Below, one piece after another: positions 11,417 to 22,800 of a DNA stretch of 61,495 bases. The DNA is taken from assembly GCA_036897485.1 (NCBI GenBank), contig JAYMTF010000060.1, positions 1 to 61,495 of the forward strand. The letters are read 5' to 3'. The DNA is from Pelargonium nanum (Eukaryota > Streptophyta > Magnoliopsida > Geraniales > Geraniaceae). The position numbers and the translations under genes were made by a program. The notes beneath the pieces were generated by a model, which was not told the DNA's origin, made no database searches, and saw only the letters and a program-made list of their open reading frames with translations. The number at the start of each line of letters is the position of its first letter. Within the stretch, counting starts at the first letter, position 1.

Positions 11417-14400
11417 TTATGGATCAATTGCCATGGGAGTTATGCGCCTCTTGGCTGGCTTGCTTGTTGAGCTTGATGAAACTTGCTTACCTGCATTCAT
11501 GTCCCCTTCTGTTTTCCTGTCTTTTCCGGCAACAGAATTCTCGCTTGTTTCGTTTTTGGCATCTCCGGCAACAGAACATTGGGTTCTTGTTTCAATCACC
11601 ATGTCGTCTGGTTTTTGGACAGCTGGGCTCTTACTCTTGTCGTCGCTTCTTGTTGTTTCAATCACCATGTCGTCTGGTTTGTGGACAGCTGGGCTCTTAC
11701 TCTTGTCGTCGCTTCTTGTTGTTTCATTCATCATGTCATCGGGTTTTTGGATGGCTGGGGCATTACTCTTGTCGTCGCTTTTTGCTGTTTCAATCATCAT
11801 GTCATCTGGTTTTCTGACAACCGGGCTCTTACTCTTATCGGCTAAAGAAAATGAAATGTAAAAATTATGAGAAAAATCAAAAGAGTGATGAAACTGAATA
11901 GAGAAACAAACTATGGGAAAAAAGAGTGATGTAACTGAATAGAGAAACACATGGAGACCGTAACAGCAAACCTGGTGAGGAGATGGGTGATCCAAGTTCA
12001 CCATTTTCGAATTCTACTAAAGTGCAGTAACCATCTTGAGAAGATAATGCTAAATATTGACCATTTTGTGACCTTTGAAAAACAATGTTAACTTCAAAAA
12101 AAAATATTAATGTTAACCTTGGAGAGAATAGAAATGAAAATAGAAAAATACCATGCTATATCTGTGATGGCTGCATAGTGAAGACCAGCCAAGACTGCTA
12201 TGGGAGGAACACTCTCTGTGTCATAGATGTACAAAGAATTCAAAGTGGCTACTGCAAAAATGAGGCGATACGGGAGCTTGAAAAATCCAGCTGCAAAAGT
12301 CACCAAAACCAGTTGAGATTGTAATGACAAGTTTCCTCAGACAACAGAATGAGAATGTAATCAGCACAAATGTACCTGAATTTGTTCCCCGGAGGCTAAA
12401 AGTAATCGGGCAGAAACGAACTGCTATGACGGGTTTGCTGGCTCCAGGAAGCTGTAGAGCAGGCCTGTGCAAAAGAAAATTTGGGGAAATGAATATGGAT
12501 TGAAACAGCTATAGTGGTTCAGAAAGCTGTGAGATACTAAAGCCAGTTGATGCTATGGTTCCATCGCGGTACACAGAGCAAGCAATCGGGGGCTTGCAAT
12601 TAAAGACTAAGAAATAGAAGAATGAAGGTGAAGCAGGAGTCTTGCCTTGAAAGATCTTTTCTAGAAAAAATATAAGCAGTATTTACTGGTGCAGATGCAG
12701 CTGAAGCTTTATAGGAACCTGAAGCAGAACATAGGACACATTAACACAAATTCTGAAAAGATGTAGTTTATCAAGCCCCGCAAATATTCCCCAAGAGAAG
12801 CATCAAATTGCAGACTAAGATAATACATAATTTGGCTACACTATTATAGGAAACTCATAACATCTGAACAGATCAATCCACAAAGAATTCATCATGTTAC
12901 TGACAATCATGCATTCTCAGACAATTGATATCAAGAGATGAAGTTTCAGACTATACTACACATGTAATCAAACTGAACATATATATTAGGTCCATATTTA
13001 CCTGCAGGGACAAGTAAAAACGTTCCATCAGGCGACCAAGCTAATCTTCTGAAGAAAGATGGCAAAGTCTCATCATGAAAGAGATGGTTTTTTGAACTCT
13101 GCACACAATACCACACACCATTTGGGGGCTTATCATGCATGAATATTCCATAAATGTCACATAACAAGCACAGCTAAGCTACTATTTTCATACCTTAGAG
13201 TCATCTACTGATTGTTGTTCTGCCTTTGAAATGACATGCTGACAGACGTAATTCGTCTTCTCGTTACCCTTTGCTTTTGTGGGCTTATTCATGTACACTC
13301 TGCAAGTTCTGTCAGAACTAAGAGAAGCAACATATTTGGACAATGGATCCCATGCCACGCCTTGAACATAATGGAAATGGGCATCCAGAATTTGATGGAC
13401 AGTAGCTGAAGAGTAGAATAATAAGACCATTTCATCAAAAGAAAGAAAGAAAGCACGTCGCCTACGATTATGTATTATATCTTTCTTACCTTTGTTAGCA
13501 TCCCATATGATACAAGAATTATCAACTGATCCAGAAACAAGAAATGCACCATCATTGGACCACTGCAGGTCAAGAACATCCTTCCGGTGAAATCTAGCCC
13601 AAAAAAGGTCCAGAATGAATATAGAATTTGGGCTAGCAAAACATACTCCAAATCTTCCAATGCAAAACTAAATCAACTAATTTATGTGATGCATTTAACT
13701 AAAACTCTGTATGTCAAAGGCAATCACGAATATAAATTTGGATTCCGTATACTTGGCATAAACTAATCATTACCTTCCAACCTTCCACAGTAATAGTTAA
13801 ATGTTTACCATATATTATTATATAGCATGGATATCAATGTAAACTGTCATATATTTAAACTAGTCCACACTCCACACCTATTTTCTAGAAATTTATTTTT
13901 TTCAAAATCAACTAATAATTTAACAAATGCTCATTACACCATGTAGACTGGAAAATGAAAGCTATATCAGCCACATAAATGCTTACTTCTGCTGATCAAA
14001 CAATATGAACTCCAATAGTTATTATAAGATTTGGTACCACTAAAACTATTCTGGAATCTGGATTTCAAGCAACTCATAACTTCCCAACATCCCTTGTTCT
14101 AGAAGACTAGAACCAATTTGTAATATGATGATTAAGATTAATTATCTTACGATAATGTCTTGAAGACCTTCCACGTCTGACCACCTTCTGAAACATGTAA
14201 CTTCCACAAGATCAGCTCACCTCCTACAAATAAGAATAACCAATTTAAAACTCAATCGCCGACTAAACACAATGTAAAACAACAATGAAAAAGTTGAAAC
14301 CATAAGATCTAGCAAAATTAACTGCAACAAGTAGCTTACCATCAGCACCAGAGGCAAGTTGTTCTCCTGCATAATTAGATTAATCTTATCAGTAAAAAAA

Positions 14401-15938
14401 AAAGGGAAACAGAAAGTAGTTTGCTAACAACAGAAAGTTCATAATACAATGTGAGGCCTCTGTTTATATGTGTTTTGCAAAGAGAGATTCAATTGATTAG
14501 TATTATGACTAAAACAATAATGATAACTTACGCTATGTACTAGTTGATAAACGAATCAAAACAAGAAACAATCAGCTAAACAAGTTATAGAGGTATCAGT
14601 ATAAGATCGAAGTCCAAAACCACCAAAGTTGGGCCACTTTCGGATCGACTTAATGGAATTTGGAATCCACTCATTATGGGGAGTGTTCAATATATAAGGA
14701 AATAAGTATAGTAAATATCAAAATCCCAGTGCTGCAAATAAGCAGGGTTGCTACTAGATTCCGCTACATTTTTCTGTCATCACTTAAGAAGGTGATAATT
14801 GACGTCACATCATTGACAAACCTATTGATTTTCCAATTTGATAAGACTAACATATTTATGTACTCATTCAACATTATTACCGTTACAGCTACAAACACCA
14901 TCCATATCTTGATCATGAGCAAGTCACATGCTATGAATTATGGAGGAATTTTCCACGTTCCTGCCAAATTCTGGTCAAATTTTCCAGATACCAAAAATAT
15001 TATGCAAGGGTGAATTGTAATACAAAAGAGCAATTTCATAATTTAAGAAAAACTCATAACATGTAACTTGCAGTCTTGCACATGAGCAAACTAACATAAA
15101 ATTCTATTAAGTATGACTGACATAATGGTTTGGGGAAAGTTCAAGGTAGTTATGTATTGCGAAAAAAGTTCCATATAGTTATGGTAACCATGTGCAAAAG
15201 AGGCATAGCTGTTGGGAGATATATGCAATTTCCCCAATAGTAGATACATACATGTTTCAAATTTTCAGTAACTAGCAAATCAGATCCATTTCTCACTCAC
15301 TAACAACTCATCTTTGAAAAAAGTCATCAAATATATTGCGAAGCAAGAACAGGAAGAACTCAATCATGACTGACAAGCATAGGAAAAAAAGTTCCAACTT
15401 TTAATTTTATAAGATAAATTATTGTGATAAAACACATAATTATCCACATTTCAAGTTCAACAAGCTATCATATGCTTCACAAACTCCCAAATCTCACATA
15501 AAAGACCCTAATGGTAAGATCTTGAGGAAAAAAAAAATCAGAAGACCAGCAAGCACAGTACTCTAAAATCACCATTTCTCAACATAAATTCAACCACTAC
15601 TAGCAATATCATTAGCTTAATCTTACCAGAAGGAGAGAATCGAAGAGCATTGACGGCGCAGCCATGGTAAGAGAGGCTATTTTGGTACGTAGCCGTCGGG
15701 ATTTTCTTCTCCGATCCTTCATCGGAGCCAATCAGCCACAGCTGCAAAAATCGAAACTCCTGAGATCCAAAATTCGGATCCGATTTGAGAAAATATATGA
15801 AATTAGGTTATTAAAAGAGCAGACCTTGATGTCGAAATCGGCGCCGCCAGTGGCGAGAAGGCCGGAGAGAGGGTGGAAATCTAGGGTTAGCACTGGTTTC
15901 GTGTCGTGCCAGTTGATCTGAACTGTGCCTCCTCTCAT
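11417..15938 (-). CDS. FAS2: Chromatin assembly factor 1 subunit FAS2 (p60-type WD40 protein)
   Basis: Twelve exons join in phase to give 522 residues: 15825-15938, 15627-15741, 14340-14366, 14151-14223, 13490-13593, 13194-13405, 13002-13098, 12646-12718, 12376-12464, 12152-12290, 11972-12072, 11417-11841. The first ~380 residues form WD40 repeats closely like Arabidopsis FAS2, for example [38 protein letters not shown] and [23 protein letters not shown]2 is the middle subunit of CAF-1 (with FAS1 and MSI1), which deposits H3-H4 on newly replicated DNA in the nucleus. The tail holds four 22-residue repeats and ends in [14 protein letters not shown], which looks nuclear-localising. The intron at 12465-12645 uses a GC donor. 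The protein is longer than the Arabidopsis one (about 487 residues from memory), mostly because of the repeats. Confidence 0.95.
11579..11836 (-). repeat. 66-bp coding minisatellite in FAS2 exon 12 (about 3.9 copies)
   Basis: Four successive copies encode the 22-residue unit KSKSPAV.KPDDM..ET.RSDD at residues 384 to about 469. The middle copies are nearly identical at DNA level, so the expansion is recent. The reading frame is preserved throughout. Confidence 0.9.
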
Positions 15939-17051
15939 TTTCTTCTTCTGAACATTAGGGCAAAAATTGGGGATGTTGAAGAAGAAGAGACTGTGATTTT
16001 TGGCGGGAATATGTCGATTTGGCGGGAAATGTTCATCATGTTTGGGCCGTTGGATTCATGGGCCGGGTCACAGCCTTTGATATCAAGATGGGCTTTGAGC
16101 TTTTCGAGTGAGGCCCATTTCATGTCATTCAGCAGCCCACTTTTGTCTTGCATTTATTTTTTCTTAACTATTATCAAATTATTGGACTTGTTTGATTAAT
16201 TATAGCATGATTGATATTAGAGAATAGAAAATATGTGTTGATATTAGAGAATAGAAAATATGTGAAATTATTTTCTGTGGATTATGCTAAGTCAAACTGA
16301 TGAAATCACTTCACATCATTAAATTTTCGTTTCTACCCGTCTCAATGAATATGTGAAAGAAGATTAGTTCGTTCGATCTTACTGTTGCACGAAGATTAGT
16401 ATTCTCAATTTTCTTGTTGTCAATGAAAAAATTTGGCCAACAATATGGTGAAAGATATTTTAGAATTGATGGACTTTTCATGTAACATGGACAAGGCTAT
16501 TCAACTAGTCTATTTTGGTCTGCCTTTCACTCGGATTAATAAAGTATTATGTGATTGTGGATGTCAATTTTCTGAATGATTGTTCTTGATGATTTAAACT
16601 TTTTAAATTGATTGAATCGGTCAATCAATATAATTATTGAACAACTCAAAATTGTGATAAAATTTATACAAAATTCAATCAAAATTGATTAAAACCAATT
16701 AGCGTGCAAGGAATTTCACTAAGTATATGAATATAGATGGTTGAGACTCAGCTAAAACGGAAAAAAAATAAATTTTGATGAACGTTCTGTAGTCACAAAT
16801 TCATTGAAACATATACGAGTAATAACCCAAAAATTGATTTTCCAAAATATATGGTAGAAATTGAAAAATTTCCAAAAACACTGTCATTAATGGGTGATAA
16901 TATAACATCAAGATCTACTTTTGGTAAAGAGATTCTTTTGACCTTAACAACAACATAAAGATTTTATATTGACAAAAACATACACCAATAATTTAACCTA
17001 ATACACACCAAGAAAATGAAACATTTCTTCTTCTTTTATCTTCATCTCATA
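15939..17051. other. Intergenic region between the FAS2 start and the PMEI-type gene
   Basis: The first ~200 bases should hold the FAS2 leader and promoter, which is GC-richer up to about 16150. A perfect 27-bp tandem duplication (ttgatattagagaatagaaa...) lies at 16211-16237 and 16238-16264. The remainder is AT-rich and probably includes the 3' UTR of the 17052-17588 gene. No gene is supported. Confidence 0.55.
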
Positions 17052-17588
17052 CTAAGCAAGAAGATCAATCATACCCATTACAACATCACAAATATGTTTC
17101 AAACCAATCTCTCTATGCGCCAAATCCGGCGGATAAACTAACCCTTGATACCTCTTGAACGCGTTATGGCACACGTTCGGATAATCGGACGCCGCCATCA
17201 CGTGCATGTAAGCGTAATCATAAGCCTCGCCCGCCAAATCTTGCATCGAGCTTTGCAAAGCATCCGCGGCGAACGAGTACTTGTCTGCGCACTCCTTGAA
17301 CACTTTCCTCAAAACTACGTCGTTTGTTGTGCTAAGCAATTGCAACGACAAATACGAGGACGTCGCCGTGGCATTGGCCATTCCCGCTCCGACCATGATA
17401 GTCGCGAGGACTTTGTTGTTTGTCGCGTTAGTGCTCGTTGGATCAGATTTGAGAGATGATACACACACGTCGTAGTATTTGGTTTTCTTGCACGTTTTCT
17501 GGATCAAGTCGGAGGCATCTGATCCATTCGCGAACGGGTCAGATGCCGAGAGGAGGAGGAAGAAGAGCAAGAAAATGTTGGAACCCAT
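17052..17588 (-). CDS. Invertase/pectin methylesterase inhibitor (PMEI-domain) secreted protein
   Basis: This intronless gene encodes 178 residues. The N-terminus is a signal peptide (hydrophobic residues 4-14, likely cleavage around 20-25), so the product goes to the apoplast or vacuole. Cys33 and Cys42 (TCKKTKYYDVC) and Cys100 and Cys140 match the two disulphide pairs of the four-helix PMEI/C-VIF fold. A fifth Cys is at 167. Other family features are the ATATSSYL segment and DALQSSMQDL with a following tyrosine-rich YDYAYMHV. Members inhibit either cell-wall/vacuolar invertase or pectin methylesterase, and sequence alone does not separate the two well. The YDYAYMHV/YPNVC.NAF pattern leans toward the invertase-inhibitor type. 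A TATA box lies about 100 bp upstream of the ATG. Confidence 0.88.
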   Translation of the reverse strand: MGSNIFLLFFLLLSASDPFANGSDASDLIQKTCKKTKYYDVCVSSLKSDPTSTNATNNKVLATIMVGAGMANATATSSYLSLQLLSTTNDVVLRKVFKECADKYSFAADALQSSMQDLAGEAYDYAYMHVMAASDYPNVCHNAFKRYQGLVYPPDLAHREIGLKHICDVVMGMIDLLA

Positions 17589-17687
17589 GAGAGGAAATTA
17601 ACTCAAGTTGTTGAGAACTTGAGGTATATGGCTATAGAAATAGAGGAAATGAGCTAGAAATGGTCCAATCTTTTATGGTTACACACA

Positions 17688-17703
17688 ATATTTATATATA
17701 TAA
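17688..17703 (-). promoter_or_regulatory. Probable TATA box of the PMEI-type gene
   Basis: On the minus strand the run tatatatataaata lies about 100 bp before the start codon at 17588, a normal position for a plant TATA box plus a short leader. It is inferred from sequence and position only. Confidence 0.45.
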
Positions 17704-17709
17704 TAAATT

Positions 17710-18420
17710 TTTATATGGATCTTGACATGACTTGTGATGTCCTGTCCAAGTTGCTGCTAGATAGGTACATATGAGTTTAGGTTTTGTTTGTCATTATTAC
17801 ATATTTTCTTTTATAGTCCGTGATGTTAATAATGTTTCGAACAAGTTGAAAAACAATTTTTCTCAACAAGTGACGCGACACGGTACAAATGTGTGATGAC
17901 TTCAAACTCATCAGTTTCTAATTTTTTATCATATGTCGTGTTACGACACGAATTGTCAGTTCTAGTAGTAGTCGAACACCGCAAAATGTATACAAAAAAT
18001 AATTAATGGGTGTTGCTTGGCATGTAGCATGCAAGGTTCACAGGGCAGTGTTTGGGAGGTAGGAAAGTGGACAAAAATAGGGTCACGGGTTCACAGTAAA
18101 GCTAAGAAAAAAACCCTAAATTCAATGAATTATTATTTTCGAGCTATGGAATGTTTTTGTTTCAATATGGGATTGGAGAGCCAGATGTTGACATGTATTG
18201 GCTCTGCAAAGGATCATTGGACCCATCAATCATTGTGTTCATATAGCAAAATATTAATTATAAGCTCTACTTTATGGATAATTAATTTAATTATTTTTAG
18301 TTAGGAATGACAATTTGGATTTAAATTGATAAAATATAATTCGATTTCAAAGTTTGTATCAGGTCGAATTTTAATGTAAAAAACGTGAGTTTGTCAAATT
18401 AGATTCGATCACAGAAAAAT
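17710..18420. other. Intergenic sequence with no supportable gene
   Basis: This holds the upstream region of the PMEI-type gene and AT-rich spacer. A 95-codon open frame on the plus strand at 18017-18304 has no recognisable features and ends in low-complexity sequence. I do not call it a gene. Confidence 0.5.
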
Positions 18421-18523
18421 CCTATCAAACCAGCCCAAAAATTCGATTCAACCTGAATTTGAAAATGACCCCAAAAAAGAAACATTTCTGAGAAGCTATT
18501 TGATCATTTACAATATGACTTAC

Positions 18524-18763
18524 CTCAATGTTCCTCTCGATACGATCATCAACACAATTGAATCGATCCGAAGCCTCTTCGACAGCACGAAACATATGCA
18601 TATTCGTATCGATTTCCAGAACAACAAATATTTCCAATTCACATTCTGAGGATCCTATAGGTTTCAATTACATACAACAACAGTAACTTTAAACAAAATC
18701 AAATATACCAACCTGGAGATCAGGTCTAGCAATCTGTCTTCGCTGCGATCCAGTTTCCCATAT
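18524..18763 (-). pseudogene. Two exon-like fragments of an unrecognised gene
   Basis: On the minus strand, 18713-18763 (51 bases, cag before, gttgg after) and 18654-18524 (131 bases, ctatag before, gtaagt after) look like spliced exons. The first reads IWETGSQRRQIARPDLQ. The most protein-like frame of the second contains VEEASDRFNCVDDRIERN. The best frames of the two pieces do not join in phase, and no start or stop region is evident. They lie in a repeat-rich spacer downstream of FTSHI4. They may be gene scraps captured by a transposon, or unrecognised exons. Confidence 0.3.
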
Positions 18764-18839
18764 CTGCATTAGCCGTGCAAAAAGAGCAAAGCAATCATGA
18801 GTACATTTAAGCTTTTCGACAAATTTTAACTGCTCCACA

Positions 18840-19035
18840 TAGGCAGTTCGGTTTGCGGGTTTTACATAGAAAACGTGCAGAGTGTGGGTTGCTCAGCCCG
18901 ACCTGCACTCTTCCATGGTAAACCCGACATGACTAAAGAATAATCGGGCCAATTTAATATGACCCGAACACACCAAAATACGGGTTGAATTTCGGGATCC
19001 TACGAGTTCAGTTCCAATTGGCATCTCTAAGATGA
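18840..19035. mobile_element. GC-rich MITE relic
   Basis: The segment contains gcgggttttacatag, cagcccgacctgcac, atcgggccaa, gacccgaacac and acgggttgaatttcggga, ending near ccaattggcatctcta. The cggg/cccg words match the family of the element at 9478-9705 and the relics near 32810-33010. Borders are approximate and no coding capacity is present. Confidence 0.45.
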
Positions 19036-19329
19036 GGCATTGATTTTGGCATATGGCAAATATATTCCATTGGCTTGTGTAAATCAATGGTGTGATCAGA
19101 CTTAAGTATACCTGGTAATTCAGGCCGCGGACCTAAACGTGTTCGGCCAAAAAAGTGTACGTGTTTTTATTGGCCTACTTTTCGTCAGTTCTCGTCATTT
19201 AGTGGGAAAGACTGGGGCTGATAAAAAGTTGCAAAATATGAATATGTGAGTGTGTTGGCCCAACCCGTTTATGGCCCGTTTCCCGGATCGCCAGGTATAG
19301 ACTCAGCATACAAGGGATGTAAAAAGGAA

Positions 19330-19478
19330 CGAAAAAAGGTGACCCGGTGCACTAGACTAACATCATTTATGCATCCAACATTCCCCCAACCTTCTGCAAA
19401 GAGGCTATTTCCTTTACTGGACTCCGTAACCTCAAGACCACAATGCAGCAATGCTATTATTGAGCCAAGGTCAACCTA
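19330..19478 (-). mobile_element. Au-type SINE copy (minus strand, degenerate)
   Basis: Read on the minus strand, the sequence runs from ttgaccttggctcaataata through a B-box-like ggttacggagtcc, then aatagcctctttgcagaagg, then tctagtgcaccgggtcacc and a T run. These blocks follow the order of plant Au-type SINEs as I remember them. It lies in the spacer downstream of FTSHI4, about 400 bp from its stop codon. Confidence 0.6.
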
Positions 19479-19882
19479 GGAATTTAAAAGGAGAATGAAA
19501 CACAGAAATGAATTTATAGCCAGTGTACGGTATTACAAGAGACGTAATAGTCTGTTAGGAATTATGATTTTCGGATTTGATTTGAAATCCCGAAACTTGA
19601 GCAAACACTAATGTTTGAACGCACAGAATTCGGTTTTGGATTTCACGCAAATCCAACCCAATTCAAAACACACCTACATCATGGAATTTCAAAATGAAAA
19701 CTCTTAACACGTCATTTAAATTCCATGATTTCTCAAACGTTAGATTTATAGTTGAAATACCACATTTAAAGTCCCAAATTTCAGGGTTTGTATCATTTGC
19801 TCATCCAGAAACCGAAGAAAGTTATTAATTAACATATAAATGTGAAGGAAGTGCATACAAACCTCAATAGGAAGGAGTGTTT

Positions 19883-22800
19883 TCAAAGGAAATGGCTGGC
19901 CAAGAAAAGTTGCGGCTTCTCCTTGGCTTTATTCTCTTTAACAACAACAGTTCTGATTTCCTCTACCCTTTTATCACATATACCATCTACAAGCTCCCAA
20001 ATTTCGTCCTTAATAAGTTGTGTCTGCACAAGAAAATTATTAGATTTAAAAAATATACATAGAATAATAGGGTGTGATGGAAAATGATAATGTTCCCAAA
20101 TGGTACTCAATTTGATTTTTGTTCCAACTTAGTCATCATAGTATTCATTTTGTTTCATTCTAGTCCATTCCATCAAGTATCTATGAAACGAGGATGACAG
20201 TAGATTTTCTTTTTCTTTTTTATTTTTAAATGAATTATAAGAATATGCTAGTGTGGCACTTGAAAAGTGTTAATAAAAGTCCATGTGTCATCATCATATT
20301 GGCCGTGTTATTAATTTAAGGGTAAAATGGTAAATTTATAATAAATTATTTTAAACATATTCAAGTGCCATATCAGCATGTATACCCAAGTCATCCACAT
20401 TTAACAGATACTTATCAAAATGGTCAAAATTGGAATGCAATGGATACTGGATTACCAAATTGAAACAAAATGCATACCATGAGGACTAAATTAGAACAAA
20501 AACCAAATTGGTTACCAATTTAGAACAGTGTATACTACGACGACCATTCTGAAACATTTTTCGATGGAAAAATGGTAGCTTGGTGAAGTTAGCAATATTT
20601 CACATACCTGCATAGGACGGGGTGCACCAAAGGTTGAATACCCGACATTTCCAGGAGCAAATGTAACTCTCCCGGGAAGACTAGCACCGTAAATTCCCCA
20701 CCGGCCTGCATAAATTAGTGCACCATATTCATCGACTGGAGTTACGGGTTCCTGGAAAATGAGCATTATGAGTATGATTTCAAATTCACAGTGCTTGATG
20801 GCAAAATATACACATCAGAAAACAGTATTATAACTTCCTGAGAATAGAAGAACTAAAAATATTGTACATTACAAATATCAATACATATGATTTAGAATGC
20901 AATATTCTCCTCTCATCCCTCAATGTGGTTGTCCTCATCCTCTTTCGAAAGCCAGCCATTTTAAAATGTCTAGAAAACTCGGGAAAGAAAATCATTAATC
21001 ATTCCTGAATTCAATAACTACCTGAGGTATTCTCGGAGAATTTTTGTATACATCCAAAATTTCTTCTGCGTTTATCGTCCCCTTTTCAAGTAAAATATCT
21101 GCACAGCCAATGACAAAAGTTATGTGGCTACACTTGCTTACAATGCAACTGGTATTATAAGTGCTATTAGAAATTGACTTGATGTAAAATGTCAAAACAC
21201 TTCGCCCAGTTTTTACTGTTAGAATGGACAGTAAATAGTAAACAAGCAATCAAACCTGTAATTGTCTCTACAGCTGAATTGTACTCTCTCAGCACAGATG
21301 AACATTTTTCCATAGCAAAACGCAAGTATTCATCTCGAAGTGCTTCAAGTTTCGGCCCAAGCTGTTTGTAAACAGTCAATTTGGTTATGATGCAACGACT
21401 TTTCTTAAGGCAAACTATTGAGTAATTGGAATTCCAAATAAAAACACCAGCACGTACATTCGGCACAAGATCATTATGCTTATTTCTGTAGTACGCCTTC
21501 CCGAATGCCGTCATCCCTGTCCGCAAAATTAAAACCTCTGAGAGTCTCGAAGCTTTTAATGTAGCCTTTGCAGACATCCAACATACATTGTCGACCCCAA
21601 ACATCTCCTCCTCAATAGCTCTAGCTACAATTTGGAGCTAACATTAATAATAACAAATTTACCGTCCATCACGATGATACAGAGATGTACATGGTATATT
21701 CAGCTAATTAATCAGACTTGGTTTATAGAACATAAAATGCTTGATTGGATGTACCATCTCAACGCCAAACACTAAGGTAGCATTTAGATTAGAAATTTTG
21801 TTCAGGTTTGGAAATGGAAATGGATTCTTGTTTTTCATATTTGAATTGTGACTTTTTGGTCGTGAAAATGGATTTGGAATGGGAATCCCATTTCTATTAC
21901 AGTTTTTTTTGTTTAAATCCAAATGCTACTTGAAAGGAGTATCAGAGATGATGAAGGCGTGCTATATTCAAAGAATATTATATGCAACAGCCAATTCTGC
22001 CCTAAAGCCTGACTAAAAAGCTCATCTCCCTTTATCTCCATCCTTTATAATTTCTAGAGTATAAAGTTTTCAGCACAAGGAATAGAGGCAATGTGCGTGA
22101 GCCACAACGGTCTTGTACTTGTACGTGTAAGAGCGTGTTAGAGTATAAAGTTCAAATTGGACTTTCTACTTGAATCGGTCCTCAACAAATATGTTAAGAA
22201 GTATAGTGTCAATGTGCAGAATATAAATTCTAACCATCAAGAAAGTGAACCTTCCCCAATCCAATCCCCATGAGACAAATTTAGTTAACTATCTCTATTT
22301 TAGTAGTCCCATTTTAGACATTTTACATAGAACTCGTTGTTGGTCTTGTAAATGTAATGGCTATCAATATCTTGTATGGGAATTTGCTTTCAGTGAGTAG
22401 CATTTCTACAGAAATGTCGACAAAATTAAGGACTTCTTTGAATATATGCATCTGGAAGCACTACTGTTCTACTAATATGACCGATAACATGAAGAACAAA
22501 AAGTAAACAAAGATGATGGTGAGAACTTACGAGCACATGCACGCACAATGGAATTCACATAATCTGATTTCCTTGCAAAAAGCCTGCCCTTGGCCTTTGC
22601 AAAACGCAGATTTGGTTCGTTGCGTATAGAATTTATATGTGTCTACAGAAGAAACATAAACATATTGTATAAAATGCACATGTATTTACAGATATACCTA
22701 AAACAATAAAGGAAACAAGACTGCACTAATATTCTGTCCTCCTAACCTCAATAATAGGGCGGTGGGGATCTGGAAAGTAGCATGCAAGAACAGCAACAGC

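Noticed and set aside
11361-11861. Long plus-strand open frames (166, 139 and 120 codons) with LLLSSL repeats
   Set aside because: They are antisense to the FAS2 tail repeats. The periodicity comes from the 66-bp coding minisatellite on the other strand.
14660-15013. 117-codon open frame on the plus strand
   Set aside because: It lies wholly inside a FAS2 intron, is AT-rich and hydrophobic, and resembles no family.
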